Source of the DNA: Bidens hawaiensis
Taxonomy: Eukaryota > Streptophyta > Magnoliopsida > Asterales > Asteraceae
Length of the DNA: 64,000 nt
Direction: 5' to 3'
Assembly: GCA_021521415.1 (NCBI GenBank)
Contig: JAIQDT010009227.1
Coordinates: forward strand, 1 to 64,000
Within the stretch, counting starts at the first letter, position 1, and each line of letters opens with the position of its first letter. Of this stretch, positions 23,601-34,592 are shown piece after piece. The notes below the pieces were generated by a model. That model worked only from the letters and a program-made list of their open reading frames with translations, did not search any database and was not told the origin of the DNA. The translations under genes were made by a program, and so were the position numbers.

Positions 23601-24605
23601 TATTCTTATAAAAAAAACCCGTCTCGTTTCTATTTAATATTGGTTTAGTTATTTAAAAGTCCAAATAAAATAATATTATTTTTATTTTAATTATCAAGTA
23701 AGTACGAGTCCCTAATCGTTAACAAACTAACCGGTAACCCGATTAACAACCAAACCTTCCCGTTCAATGTTTCAAATGTAGTTTCAACTAAAGTTCAAGT
23801 TCATTAATATATTATTTATTCGTATTCATTTAGCTTTGAAGTCGGATTCATTCGTTTCGTTCGCAAGATTTCTATATTTCGATCATTTACTATTTCTCGA
23901 TTCGAGGTGAGTACATTTCATCCCCCGTTTTCCCTTTTATGTTTTGGGGGTAACATGCATACTTATTCAAAACAAGAATGATTTATTATACACTTTTCTC
24001 AAACCACAAACTTTAGGGTATATGATACTTGGAATACTTGCACTTTTGTGTGTTATATGCCTCATATGCTTTACGTGCACGAGTGTTTATTTTTATGTTG
24101 TTTTTGAGCCTCATTAAGTATGATCATACGCTCCCCTAACTACTTAGCCTTGTGCTAGTAGAATAGGGCCTCATTATCCGAGTATGTCGGTTGTTACCGA
24201 ATAGAAAGGATCCTCATTACATATGTTTTTATATACCACGATTGATGCTTTTATTCATAGTCTCATATACGTTTGTGGATTTCGCTCATATTATATATAC
24301 TCAAAATATGAAATTGCTCACCAACATACGTGTTGACAAAATATTATTTTATGCATTGTTACAGGTTTGACTTTTATCGACTTGAGGAATTGACGAAAAA
24401 CGTTACCAAGACTATTAGGATATTAGTAAAACGAACAATATATTTGTTTACTTGTGTTCAATTTGTTTGTATGACCAAGATGTGTTGTTTATTGATTTGT
24501 GAAATAAATGAATTGATTAAATATTGTCACTTTAATAGTTTCTTGTGTTTTGGGCAATCGGTTGCACCCCGGCATGTTCCGCCTTTGGTCGGGTGTGACA
24601 TTTAA

Positions 24606-24986
24606 CGAACTAGATCATAAGTTAAGTTATCTCCTGATTCGTTAAGGATGTTTAACGAATCAGGGGGTGTTTCATTATATTTGTTTATTTAATGTATTGT
24701 AACGAAGTGGGAGGCTAGTTCGTTACGGAATGTGTAACGAACTAGACCCATCTTCCTATGTATATAGGTTCATCCTCTGCATAACTTAAGTTTTGAGAAT
24801 TAAAGTATTGAATCTATGTCCAGATTTCTTCTCACTCAAGCTTCACATAATTAATCTATTCTATATAATATAAACACATATATACAATTAATACTAATAT
24901 ATATAACGCATAATCTATAAGAGCAACAATGAACTAGATCCATTATTGTTATTTAAGCCTTAGATCTGAGATCTGAGGGTTTCTCA
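24606..24986 (+). repeat. E2 5' LTR, second part
   Basis: Continues the LTR after the solo insertion and ends ..TTTCTCA directly before the primer site. With the first part the LTR is about 513 bp. It holds two palindromes built from the TTCGTTA motif (24634-24663 and 24715-24745) and the TATA box. Confidence 0.8.
24715..24766 (+). promoter_or_regulatory. E2 LTR core promoter: palindrome plus TATA box
   Basis: CTAGTTCGTTAC (24715-24726) and its exact inverse GTAACGAACTAG (24734-24745) flank 7 bases; TATATA follows at 24761-24766 in the context ATGTATATAGG. The palindrome arm ends 15 bp before the TATA box. An upstream palindrome CTGATTCGTTAA / TTAACGAATCAG lies at 24634-24663. Confidence 0.6.
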
Positions 24987-24988
24987 AG

Positions 24989-25000
24989 TGGTATCAGAGC
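24989..25000 (+). promoter_or_regulatory. E2 primer-binding site (initiator Met tRNA type)
   Basis: TGGTATCAGAGC two bases after the LTR end, complementary to the 3' end of initiator methionine tRNA, as in most plant copia elements. Confidence 0.9.
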
Positions 25001-25454
25001 TTTCGAGGATTCGATTGCTCTTGAATTGTATGTTAATTAAAGACTGATAAAGTTTTTAGTAGTGTTTGGTTTTCGGTTTGAGTTTGATCAGATTTAGTGT
25101 GAATTTGATTGAATATGGATTGAATTGGATTGGATTTGTGATTGGTAAGGTATTTGGAAGGATGGGTGATTTGGAATTGGAAATTGGATTGGTTTGTAGT
25201 GTTATTGGTTTGAATCTGGATTTGGCCGAAACAGAGGTTTTTGTTTTGGTTAAATTGGTTTTGCGCTAAGGTTAATTGGTTACGGAATGGACTGATTTGG
25301 TTTCGTGTTGTGATTCCGAGTGTTTCAATAGTTTATTTGGACTATTTGGTGAAGTTACGAGTGAGGATTACGGATTTGTGACTTGTTTGAGTGTTCATAC
25401 TTTTTTTGGAAATCTGGAAATGTATGATGAAGGTTTGTAGATTTGAAGATCTTC
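25001..25454 (+). other. E2 leader, proximal part
   Basis: G/T-rich transcribed leader. The frame at 25066-25269 (67 codons, Leu/Gly/Val-rich) shows no domain. Confidence 0.5.
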
Positions 25455-26075
25455 ATCTGATTGTTGAAGATTCGTTAAAATCTCAGTTAGTTCGTTAGTT
25501 TAATTCTCTAATCAAGTTCCAATTCGTTACATATTCTCATTTGTGTCTTCTAATTCGTGAGACACGTGTCCACTTCGTTAACTTTAATTGTAACAAACTT
25601 TTGCCACGTGGCAATAGTTGTTAGAGTTTGTTATAACCGTTATAACAACCTGATTCATTATAGTTGATTCGTTATCAACTGTAGCAAGTTCGTTATCTTA
25701 ATTCGTTAAGTTGAGTTTGTGATTCGTTAAGCTTGACTTATTGATTCGTTAAGGTAACTCAGCAATTCATTACTTTGATTCGCTAAGATTTCACTTGTTT
25801 GATTCGTTACTTGATTCGTTAAGAGAACCACCTGATTCGTTAACCTATTTCGTCAACCTAATTCGTTACTTTGACTTAATTCGTTAACCCAGTTCGTTAT
25901 AATCTATTTCGTGTGACAATGTTCCAGATTCGTTAAAACTATTCCCGATTTGTTATAGACTCAGTTGATTCGTTACTGTCAACTGGTTATCTTAATTCGT
26001 TTCGAATACTGTTCACAATTCGTTAGAGTTACTGTTCCTTGTTCGTTTAAGATATATTCAAATTCAACCCTTGAA
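25455..26075 (+). repeat. E2 leader array of ATTCGTTA motifs
   Basis: About 18 exact TTCGTTA heptamers, most as GATTCGTTA or AATTCGTTA, occur in about 600 bp between the primer site and gag, nearly all in the sense orientation, with more degenerate copies between them. The heptamer is the arm of the LTR palindromes. No long open frame covers the array. Confidence 0.85.
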
Positions 26076-26101
26076 TTTTGATTGTCTTTTCATTTTTCAA
26101 A

Positions 26102-26704
26102 ATGGCTGGTATGTATGCTTTAGCTTCCCAAAATATGTTAATGCAACAAATGTTGCAACTGGACACCGAGATCGGTTCACATTCAAAATGTCCACGTTTA
26201 ATGAAATTTAGCAATTTTGCTAAGTGGGAACCTCGTTTCCGTGCTCATCTAGGGTCGGTTCATCCTAATTGTTCGTATTGCTTGGATGAGGTATATACCG
26301 TTCCGATGATTGGAGATGAGACTATCGGATTTACACCCAAGGCCATCTCTCAATACTCTTAAGAAGAAAAGAAAGCGTTAGAGATTGAAACAAAAGCCTA
26401 CTCTACTCTTACAATAGCTTTACCCGAAAACATCTTTCACCAAGTTGGTAGTATAAATATTTGTGCTTCGTTATTCCAACACATTCGTATGAGGAGTATG
26501 GGTAACACCGCTGAATGCAAGAAGGTCATGCTAAAGTTTCAATTTAGAAAATTTAATTTACTGAAGGGTGAGACTGTCGAGGAGATGACAACAAGGTTTA
26601 ATCATCTGATAGCCGAAATGGACAAAATGAAGTTGGAACCTACTGAGATTGATAAGATTGATACACTCAAGAGTGCACTACCGAGTTCTTATTCCACATT
26701 TTAA
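26102..26704 (+). pseudogene. E2 gag, N-terminal part
   Basis: Starts ATG at 26102 (MAGMYALASQNMLMQQML). The frame has one in-frame TAA at 26360 and continues as EEKKALEIE..TIALPENIFHQV, then FNLLKGETVEEMTTRFNHLI and ..LKSALPSSYS, ending at a TAA at 26702-26704. The order and motifs match the copia gag (UBN2-type) domain. The product would be the capsid protein. Confidence 0.8.
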
Positions 26705-27786
26705 TGGTATTGAAGGAAAACAACTACTTCAGTTTTGAAGATCTGACTGCAACTGAGTTCATACAAAAAATCAAAGCTCGTGAATATGACCTTCGATGTC
26801 AGAAGTCTTCTAAGGATAGTCAAGATCCGACATTTTATGGTGGAAGTATGCCTTTGAGTTCGAAAATCTCGCTAATCACTGCATTTCTTACACAAAATGC
26901 AAGTGAGAATGCGACAACTATTTATAGTGATCCAAGAGCATGTTTCTATTCTCCTGGAAGTTCTGGGTCACCTGGTGCTTCTGGTTCATCTAGTGGATCT
27001 GGAAATTCATCCTCTGCAATTCCATTCTCATCTTCATCGAATGTAAACATGAAGGAAGCTGAACAAAACTTTGCTTTCTTGTCTGCATTCATGACCTCAT
27101 ATGAAAATCTGGTAAGTAGTAAGATTGCTACTAGTGATTTGGCTGATGAAGATTACGATCAAATTGATCCGGATGAGTTAGAGCTTATGGATCTGAAATG
27201 GAACATGGCGATGATTGTTTCAAAGGTTAAAAGGTTTATGCAACGAACCAACAAAGATCTTCCTGCTTTAAACAAGAAGGTTGGATTCGATAAACTAAAG
27301 GTTAAATGTTATAATTGCCAAGAGTTAGGCCATTTTTCAAAGGAGTGTGATAAGCCGAAGAAGGAATATACTGATCCTAGAAATCAAGATCGAAGTTCAT
27401 CGAGTAAGAATGGGAATGATGATGTTAAGACTTCTGGAACCACATCTTCTTCTTCTGGGTCACAAGCTATGCTGACTAACTTGGATGGAACTGACTTGTC
27501 CCAAAGACTCTTGTGCAATAATAATCAAGCCAATTTGGTTATGTTCAAGGCAAATGAAGTTTTTCAAGATGCAAGCAGGATTGATACGTCTTCTGATAAC
27601 GATACTGAATCGGATTCTGATGATTCATGTGACAAGTTTCCAACCACTTTTGCTTGCATGGCCAAGATAAATGAGGTTAGTTCTTCTGTTCCTATCTCTA
27701 CTAATGTGTTTGCTAAAATGGCTTGTGTTGAATGTGAGAAAAATAAACCTAAGTTAGAGTATTTGAAAATCACAATGATTGTTTAG
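26704..27786 (+). pseudogene. E2 gag, C-terminal part with zinc knuckle
   Basis: An open frame of 360 codons continues gag after the stop at 26702-26704. It holds a Ser/Gly-rich linker (about residues 90-115), an acidic DEDYDQIDPDELELMD segment and a complete CCHC zinc knuckle, CYNCQELGHFSKEC (27307-27348), which binds element RNA. E1 has the same order (DEDYDKIDADDLEKMDL, then CYNCQQNGHFAKEC). The start ATG at 26704 is only the first Met after the stop. Confidence 0.8.
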
Positions 27787-29057
27787 TGAGAGAAATTACT
27801 TCACTAAAAGATACTTATCGACAATCTTTAGAATCTCAAATGAGATCTAGAGAAAAGATTGAAGCATTGTCAACAAGTAATCATGATCACAAAGCTGAGT
27901 TATCTGTTAAAATGACTATCAACGATCAAAAGTTTCAGAAATTTTGAAACATCGTTCGAAGATAATCGAGCTTGAGAATGAGATTCTTGAGTTGAAGAAC
28001 AAGTTGGGCAAGTTTAGAAACTCTTCCTTTTTGCTAAATGAAATAATCAAAGTATCTGGTAAACAAAAATATTCGAAACGAAAGGGTATAGGTTTTGTTG
28101 AAATACCACCACCTTTTCAAAACGATTATAAAGCAAATCCTTTTGCAAGGAAAGAAGAAGAATTGCTTGTGAAGGAACCTGTTGTTTCTGACAAAACTAA
28201 ACAAGTTAAATCTGAAAAAGTCAATGCCCAACCACCAACTCAAAAACATCATGTCGAAAGCAACAAAGTATTTGTAGAAAATTTTGAGAAGGTGATCATT
28301 GAGGATGTGTTTGAACATGAGGTTATACACAAAAACCAGAACATTCCAAGTTCTAATCACATTCTATGTGAACCTCATGAATTTAAGGAGGCTGTATATG
28401 GTTCACATACATCTCAAGTGAAAAAGGAAGAACAAGTTAAGATAATACCAGCGAAGGCTAAGAAATCAGAAAAAACCCAAAGTTTCCGATGCGGATTTGA
28501 TGTGCTTTATCAATCCTACTGTTTCTAAGCCATCAACTGGTCGTTTGTTTAAGTTGAAAGGAATAGACACGATGTTCACTGAGAAAGACATTCCGATTAG
28601 CATTATCAAACCTGAACTGATCGAAAGTGTCTTTCACAATGAAACTTCCAAGATACAAGATCTTGAATGTCAATATGCTTGTGCCAAAACATCAAACACA
28701 TTAGACCCATTGATTAAATCTAAGCAATTGTTAAAAACTGCTAAAAAGGTTCATTTTGTGAAATCAACTGGAACTGACACATTTCAAAGCTTTTCCAATT
28801 GTTCTAATCTTGACTTCTATATGAAAAAGAAGTCTGTGTCGTCTGATGGTTTGGCCAAGAGTTTTACTAAGAATGTGAGTCATCAACCTTCTGTGGAATA
28901 TGTTTTGTACCAAATCTCAACATGATCGTGTGGACATGAGAAGTTATTTTCTGTGTGGACAACAAGGTCATGTGGTGAGAAACTATGGACAGAAGAAATC
29001 TCAGAATCTTCATCCGTTTGTTAAGGACCAATCGAAACCGGTTCCTGTGATAAAGGA
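27787..29057 (+). pseudogene. E2 gag-pol linker: coiled coil and second zinc finger
   Basis: Broken frames read a helical heptad-rich stretch (IIELENEILELKNKLGKFRN, 27950-28020) followed by GIGFVEIPPPF, as in E1 (GGIGFSEVPPPYNHNY). Near 28950 the second CCHC finger is reduced to YFLCGQQGHVVRNYG, with its first and last Cys replaced by Tyr, so it could not bind zinc normally. E1 interrupts the frame at 29058. Confidence 0.7.
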
Positions 29058-29468
29058 TGTAGGTTCCCAGCCGGATCTACACGGAAGTATCTCGTACTAC
29101 GTAGGTGCGGAATCCCTTCGTAAGACGATACGAGCGTAGGATGTAAACTATGTTAATACCGAACACGAACACACGTTACAATACCCAAAAGACACGTTGT
29201 ATTGCAACCCTTCAACACGTGATGTTCAATCACAATTACACGTTCTCGAATCACTCCTCAATACAACCCGTAACATATGTATATATATGTTACGACAACT
29301 TCGCCTAACAGACTAGGCGAAGTTGTCAATAACTTCGCTTGTCCACAAGTTCGCTTATATAAGGCGAACTTGTGAGACAACCTATCTAAATCAAACCAAA
29401 ACATACTAACACGATTACAGACACAAACATAACACAAGATACTGAACTACTGACATCATGTACCAACA
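29058..29468 (-). repeat. E1 3' LTR (left copy)
   Basis: TGTAGGTTCC..ACCAACA on the plus strand. Contains two perfect inverted pairs built from the AACTTCGCC motif: 29294-29327 (14-bp arms) and 29345-29373 (10-bp arms around a TATA box). Confidence 0.95.
29345..29373 (-). promoter_or_regulatory. E1 LTR TATA box inside a palindrome
   Basis: ACAAGTTCGC (29345-29354) and its exact inverse GCGAACTTGT (29364-29373) frame TTATATAAG. The right LTR copy keeps the arrangement with three substitutions. The TATA core therefore lies within an inverted pair of the element's motif. Confidence 0.6.
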
Positions 29469-29480
29469 GACTCCCCCTTG
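29469..29480 (-). promoter_or_regulatory. E1 polypurine tract
   Basis: GACTCCCCCTTG on the plus strand, i.e. CAAGGGGGAGTC in the element sense, directly before the 3' LTR: the expected primer for second-strand synthesis. Confidence 0.85.
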
Positions 29481-29547
29481 GCAGTAGCTTCATATCTCTA
29501 TCTTTAATCACGTGTCTGGTAATCCCAAAATCTTGTATCTACCGTCT

Positions 29548-32490
29548 TCAAGCATGAACTCCCTGTCTTACACAGACAGAGACAACTCTCTGGTATTTCT
29601 TGGCTTCTTCTTTCCATGCAGGAATATAGAATATCTTTTTCTCGTTCAGCACCTGCAAGTCAGCTTGAGACAAATTCACCAAGTGCATAGGATCATACAC
29701 TCTCAGCACCTCTTGTTCATCTTCATCCTCCATAACCGCTTCAGCTGTTTGACTGTCGACATACCACCATTTCAGATCCTTTAGGACATCCTTGGGCATT
29801 TGTTTCATCGGCACTTCTATTAAACACCAGATAGGCTTATACTTCATTACCATCCAAGGTTTGCCATCAGCTCTCATTCTTCTGTCTTTATCTTCAACAA
29901 GCTTCCCTTTCTGCAGCTTTAACAACTCGAACTTGTTCTCTTTTATACTTTCTTTCCACACGATCTTTCCAATAATCCTAGCCATATTATCATCACTCCT
30001 GTTTATCAACCCCAACTTGGCTAAATCCTTCACCTCACACTCCGGCAAGGTATTCAATGATCTCAACAACCTTTTGAAGTACTGAACTCCGTCAAAACGT
30101 TTAATCACAAACAGCCTCAACTGCTCATCATATAACCAGCATATAATCCCCTTCTTTGATTCAGCATACCCTTTGATATTATAACTCTTTTTAAACATAG
30201 TTGGAACCGCTGGCTTCTTTGTCTTTACGAACCATTGAGCGTAGCCTTCTTTCTATCTCGGCCGCTCTTCCCATTCAGTCTCATCACTTCCCATATCTTG
30301 ACCCACATTTGACTTATCAACATCTGGAATTTCATGTTCTACATTATCCTCCACAATCTCTCCCTCTTCAATCTCACTGTCAATCACAATCTCGGCTCCT
30401 ATCTTCTCAATCTCTTCAACCGGTAACACATCGTCGTCACCTACAATATCGTCATCCAACATCTCCTCGTCATCCACTACCACCACATCATCAACCCCTG
30501 ATCCACCTGCTGCACCAGCTGACTCCCCCTGAGATGTGGAAGTCCCAAGACTTTGTTCAGTTCTTGGCAACTCACCACCTGCACCTTTCGATGCATTGGG
30601 ATCATCGTCTCTATCATTACTCTTCTTCGTCCTCAACTCATCGCCCTTGCAGCTCGTCTCCCCCTGAGATGCTAAGAACTATTTTAAAGCATCAAAAAGT
30701 TTACCGTGCTCAACCAGGAGGGACGACTGAATCTGATTTTCTGCAACAAGGCGCTGAATAGCGTGAGTCTAGATCAGGTTGATTCTTGATTGTTCTGCCA
30801 CGACCCTTTCAGGAGCTGCTATCCTGTCTGAGTCAGATAAAGTTGCATTAAAATCAAATCTCATATGAGAAATGTCTTGAGCATACGGTGGAGGGATTCC
30901 CAAGGTAGCCGGAACATCAGAAACAGGCTGAAAAGTAACCGCAGGTGGTATTGTAACAGATAACCCTGCAGTGGCAACCAGTGTCGACTCAACGAGTCTT
31001 GCAACAACCTCCGATGGAGTTAGTGTAGGAGGTGGCAAGGAAACAATTTCTGGAGCCGAAAGCTGAAAGGTAGTGGGTGGAATGCCAAAGGAAGATGATG
31101 TAGATATCACGGGAACATCCGAGGTGATCGGTCCTGTCACAGTCATCGATGCAGGGACCGTAGTCATACCAGATAAGGCGGGTGGAGAGAAACGAACCAC
31201 CCTCGAGCTTTCACCAGCTCCCGAGCCTTCACCCGTTCTGACCTTTTTCGATTGACGAATCAACCGATCTAACTCCTCCTCATAGTCAGATTCACTGTCA
31301 TCTGTGTCTTTCTTTCTTTTTCCATGAATTCTTTCTTGGGCGACCAGTATCTGTCTTGCTTCAGCAACATCATCAACTGAGGAGTCAGAGTCGGTTCTTT
31401 CAGAATCAGCTACAGACATAGCTACCATCGACACTTCAACACCAGACACCTCTGCAACTGAGACCTGAATGTCTGCCTCAGGATCAACTCGTTCCATATC
31501 AAAGAACCCTTGGCCACCAAAAGCAGCTTCAAGGTCTACTTGTTCCTCCGGTGCCACAACAGGAGCAGCAGATAATGCCTGCTGTACCATAGGTGGTGGT
31601 TGGGAAACAACTGCCTGTTGCGGTGCCAGATCCCGAAACTCGTCTCCACCAGGAGCAACATACGCCGGGTTTATCAAATAACCAAATAACGGAGTATGTC
31701 GTGGACGAAGCTTTGGTTTACTTCGAGCACTCGACGATCTGCATTGTGCGAATATCCTCTTACTGAAACTCTCTACATATCGAATTGGACGGCGCTGAGG
31801 TAGCGTAGGAGCCACATGATTCAAGATCATTTGTAAGAATCTTGGATACATCAAGAATCTTTCACGAGCTACCGCACGTCTCTGACGGTCTATTTCATAA
31901 AACACCATCTGACCGAAGCTGTAACGCTTGTTGTAAGTCAGTGCTGTCATTGCCGATTGCATCGTCGCACCCATCCCGTCCGTACCAGCCTTACGACCCG
32001 ACATGCACACGATCATCACATGCATGAGAAAACGCCATTGATCCAACAAAAATCCCTTACGCCTCTGAGTGTCACCCAATGGACCGGAATAGCCCATTCG
32101 TAAAAATGCACCATCTCTGAATGGAGCGGTAAAGTCTGTAGGATCATCTCTAGTTTCATTCCCAAACTGCAAGGCGACCCTTATCTGCTCAGATGAGAAC
32201 TGCACCTCTGGATTGTTAACTGTGGCGCGCATGACTGGGGGCTCGACTCTACAATCATAATCTACCGTTTGCCAGAAGTCTTCAATGTTCGGCAGAGAAA
32301 TGGGCAGAGTTGTAGTAATAGCATGGAAGATACGCGAGAGGATAAGGAAAGAGATGATCTCGCGATAATCATCAACACCGCTAGCATCCGGGTCCAGCGT
32401 GATGTACATATTGTGACCCAGAAAGAATTGACGGTTGTTATCGCCACCTTCGTCACCACCAGCACCACCGGCTCCTGCTACAGTTGCCAT
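29548..32490 (-). CDS. E1 envelope-like ORF (third ORF after pol), three amber stops
   Basis: A single reading frame of about 981 codons runs from 32490 to 29548, interrupted by three in-frame TAG codons (30769-30771, about 30674, 30253-30255) with no frameshift. The intact first part is 573 codons: an alanine/glycine start, a globular region with FLMYPRFLQMILNHVAPTLP (about residue 215), a Pro/Ser/Thr-rich part with an acidic stretch, then charged heptads. The end piece (29548-30198) holds FYIPAWKEEAKKYQRVV. E3 has a homologue at 51237-56003 (RFLQYPRFLQIIFNQ). This position, after RNase H, is where Sireviruses carry their envelope-like ORF. I see no convincing signal peptide or transmembrane helix, so an envelope role is not supported by sequence alone. 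Confidence 0.75.
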
Positions 32491-32520
32491 ATCTGCATAA
32501 CAACCGTTCTAAGTTAGAAC

Positions 32521-32860
32521 AATGTCAAAGCAGATCATAACTTCGCCTATTACCAAGAGCGAAGTTATGATAACTTCTAGTGTGCAGGCGAAGTTAGACA
32601 TAGGGCGAAGTTGATTACAACTTCGCCTTTACAATAACTTCGCCTGATAACAGATTAACATTTTAAATAATATAAGGCACAAGGCGAAGTTAGGTATAAG
32701 GCGAAGTTAAGGATAACTTTGCCTCACCATAACTTCGCCCCTTGAACAACTTCGCTCTTGATTAGTTAAGGATAAAAGCAGCAGGCGAAGTTAAGCCTAA
32801 GGCGAAGTTGAGAACAACTTTGCCTAAACTATAACTTCGCCTGAACTGAAACGGCGACAG
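32521..32860 (-). repeat. E1 motif array upstream of the envelope-like ORF
   Basis: Six exact AACTTCGC and seven exact inverted GCGAAGTT octamers in 340 bp, plus AACTTTGCC variants, starting about 30 bp upstream of the ORF's first ATG. The same motif is in the LTR palindromes and the gag leader. Confidence 0.9.
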
Positions 32861-33210
32861 TTTAGTAGGCCAGACGAGGTTTGTTGGTGAAATTGGTGAT
32901 TGTGAACAATGAAAACATGTAACAAAAGAGATCTAGATGATCAAATTGGTTACGAACACGTCAAAAAGAGTTTGAAAAGTGGGTGTGTAATGGTTTGCAT
33001 GAACGAGGTCCCAAATCGGAGCAAAACGACATCTAATTAACATGGTCGACACGAATTATACGTTATCCCGACCCTACACACCTTTAACACGGATTGAATT
33101 TGAGAAAAAAAAACAATGTTTGATTCGAGTAAACAAGTTCGCCGAGGGTTATGTTGTCTGATAAGTTCGCTTGAAATTTGAGAATATGAAAGGTTTGACT
33201 GTGTTGACCT
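32861..33210 (-). other. Putative leader between internal TATA box and motif array
   Basis: No open frame or recognisable domain. Contains an A-rich patch and a further GTTCGCTTG copy near 33165. Confidence 0.4.
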
Positions 33211-33217
33211 TTATATA
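33211..33217 (-). promoter_or_regulatory. Putative internal TATA box for the envelope-like ORF (E1)
   Basis: The minus strand reads GCATATATAAAGGTCAAC. The box is about 720 bp upstream of the ORF. A short cluster of the AACTTCGCC motif (33232-33290; three forward, one inverted) lies 15-75 bp upstream of it, mimicking the LTR layout. E3 has a TATA box at the corresponding place. Confidence 0.45.
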
Positions 33218-33231
33218 TGCTTGAAAAAGCT

Positions 33232-33290
33232 CAGGCGAAGTTATGTTTAACTTCGCTTATCCATAACTTCGCCCTATATCAACTTCGCCT
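33232..33290 (-). repeat. E1 motif cluster beside the internal TATA box
   Basis: AGGCGAAGTT, TTAACTTCGC, ATAACTTCGCC and CAACTTCGCC within 59 bp. Confidence 0.85.
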
Positions 33291-33659
33291 AGTATTAAAA
33301 TTTACACTACAGACCCTTATAAATTTGAACATTATGCAATTGTCTTTTAAAACTTCCTTTAAAGATTTAAATGTTACGTTCAACGGCCAAGTAACCAAGT
33401 TTTATACCATAAAACGACATATGCAATGAAAATTTTAGAAATAAAGTACACGGGATCAAATTTCAGTCTTGACAGTGACTAGCATGTTTTAGAAAAGATC
33501 CGAACAAGAATCATACTAGTTAAGTGACTGTCACATAGATCCATGTTCAGCGGTATTATGACATAAAGAAACAGGTTGTAAGTAGGTAAACAACTTAGTA
33601 TGGTTTTCATCGCTTCTGTGATACGGATTAGGTACAATTAAGCTCAAAATTTAAATGGA

Positions 33660-34592
33660 CAACACATCAGAGATTGTGATGCCTCCCATCTATTCTCAAA
33701 GCTTATTTGACTTTCCCCGAGTCACCCCGAGTTGACCTTGACCCGTAGTGTCTGATTAAACTGTAAGTACATCTTGATCTTTTAGAGTCTTCTTCCCGTT
33801 CTCTTTCTTGTCTCTTGATTGACGATTATAACACACTAGGCTTCAGAGGGCTTAACCCTTTTTTTTTTTTTTTTAATAATAAAGATTTACATAGCTTCAA
33901 ACACTAGACTACTGCAAGTCCCGAATCTGGATCACTGCAGGTACTTGACACACTATCTTCTCGGAAATCAGAACACTCACGGGCTCGTGTTTGAATGGGT
34001 AATCGCTTTTCTGCCTATCATTCGAAAAGACGTATATGGAGACATACACAACTCTGAATGAGTCTTCCCTTTAAATCGAGAATATTTAGTTAGTATCACT
34101 TCTACTTTTACGCACCATAAAAAGCTACCATAACATACAATGACTGTTCTAGAGTCTTTCAGGCCTAATAACTTCACTAGTTAAGCACACAGAAATAGTT
34201 TGTGTATCACTTTCCAAGGTTGGATCAATTTTCTTAGAAACATTGTATAGAAACTTCTTACGAAGTTGTAGACTTGAAAAATTATATCATCTCCCTAAAA
34301 AAAATTTAAATTCTATCGCCCCGATCAAGTCAAAGCTAACAGGTAAACGGCTATTCTGAAGATCCAATGGATCAGCTGGACCGACCACATATGAATATGC
34401 GTCCTTTTAACTAAGTATGAACGACTACTTTTCAGCGAAAGAATAAAAACACACCATAAACCGCCCCGGTCACTTTCAGTCATCTGGTAATGGCTATCCT
34501 CATAATCTACTAGTAGAAGTAAGGACCAAACATATCCGAAGATGTGTCCTTCAAACTGAAGCAAACGATATAATTCTAAGCGATAGTGATGT

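Larger units (their letters stand above)
22024..24600 (+). mobile_element. Solo LTR of a second gypsy-type family, inside the E2 LTR
   Basis: Starts TGTGACTTTCGTCAAATTCAGG and ends GGTCGGGTGTGACA, with the perfect 5-bp duplication TTTAA. Length is 2577 bp with no protein domain. A plus-strand TATATAAGC near 22310, followed by CCTAACCCTAAC, gives the orientation. The solo LTR at 60347-62744 has the same start (TGTGACACTCGTCAATTTCAGG, read on its sense strand) and the same TATATAA..ACCCTAACCC arrangement, so they are one family. Open frames at 22257-22841 are products of the GC-rich and (CT)n stretch. Confidence 0.88.

Noticed and set aside
24989..25000. tRNA gene suggested by TGGTATCAGAGC (also 41064-41075 and 13534-13548)
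   Set aside because: Only the primer-binding complement of a tRNA 3' end is present; no cloverleaf can be formed.
29512..30761. Plus-strand frames (for example 30201-30761) rich in His/Leu/Ser/Pro
   Set aside because: Antisense shadows of the minus-strand envelope-like ORF.
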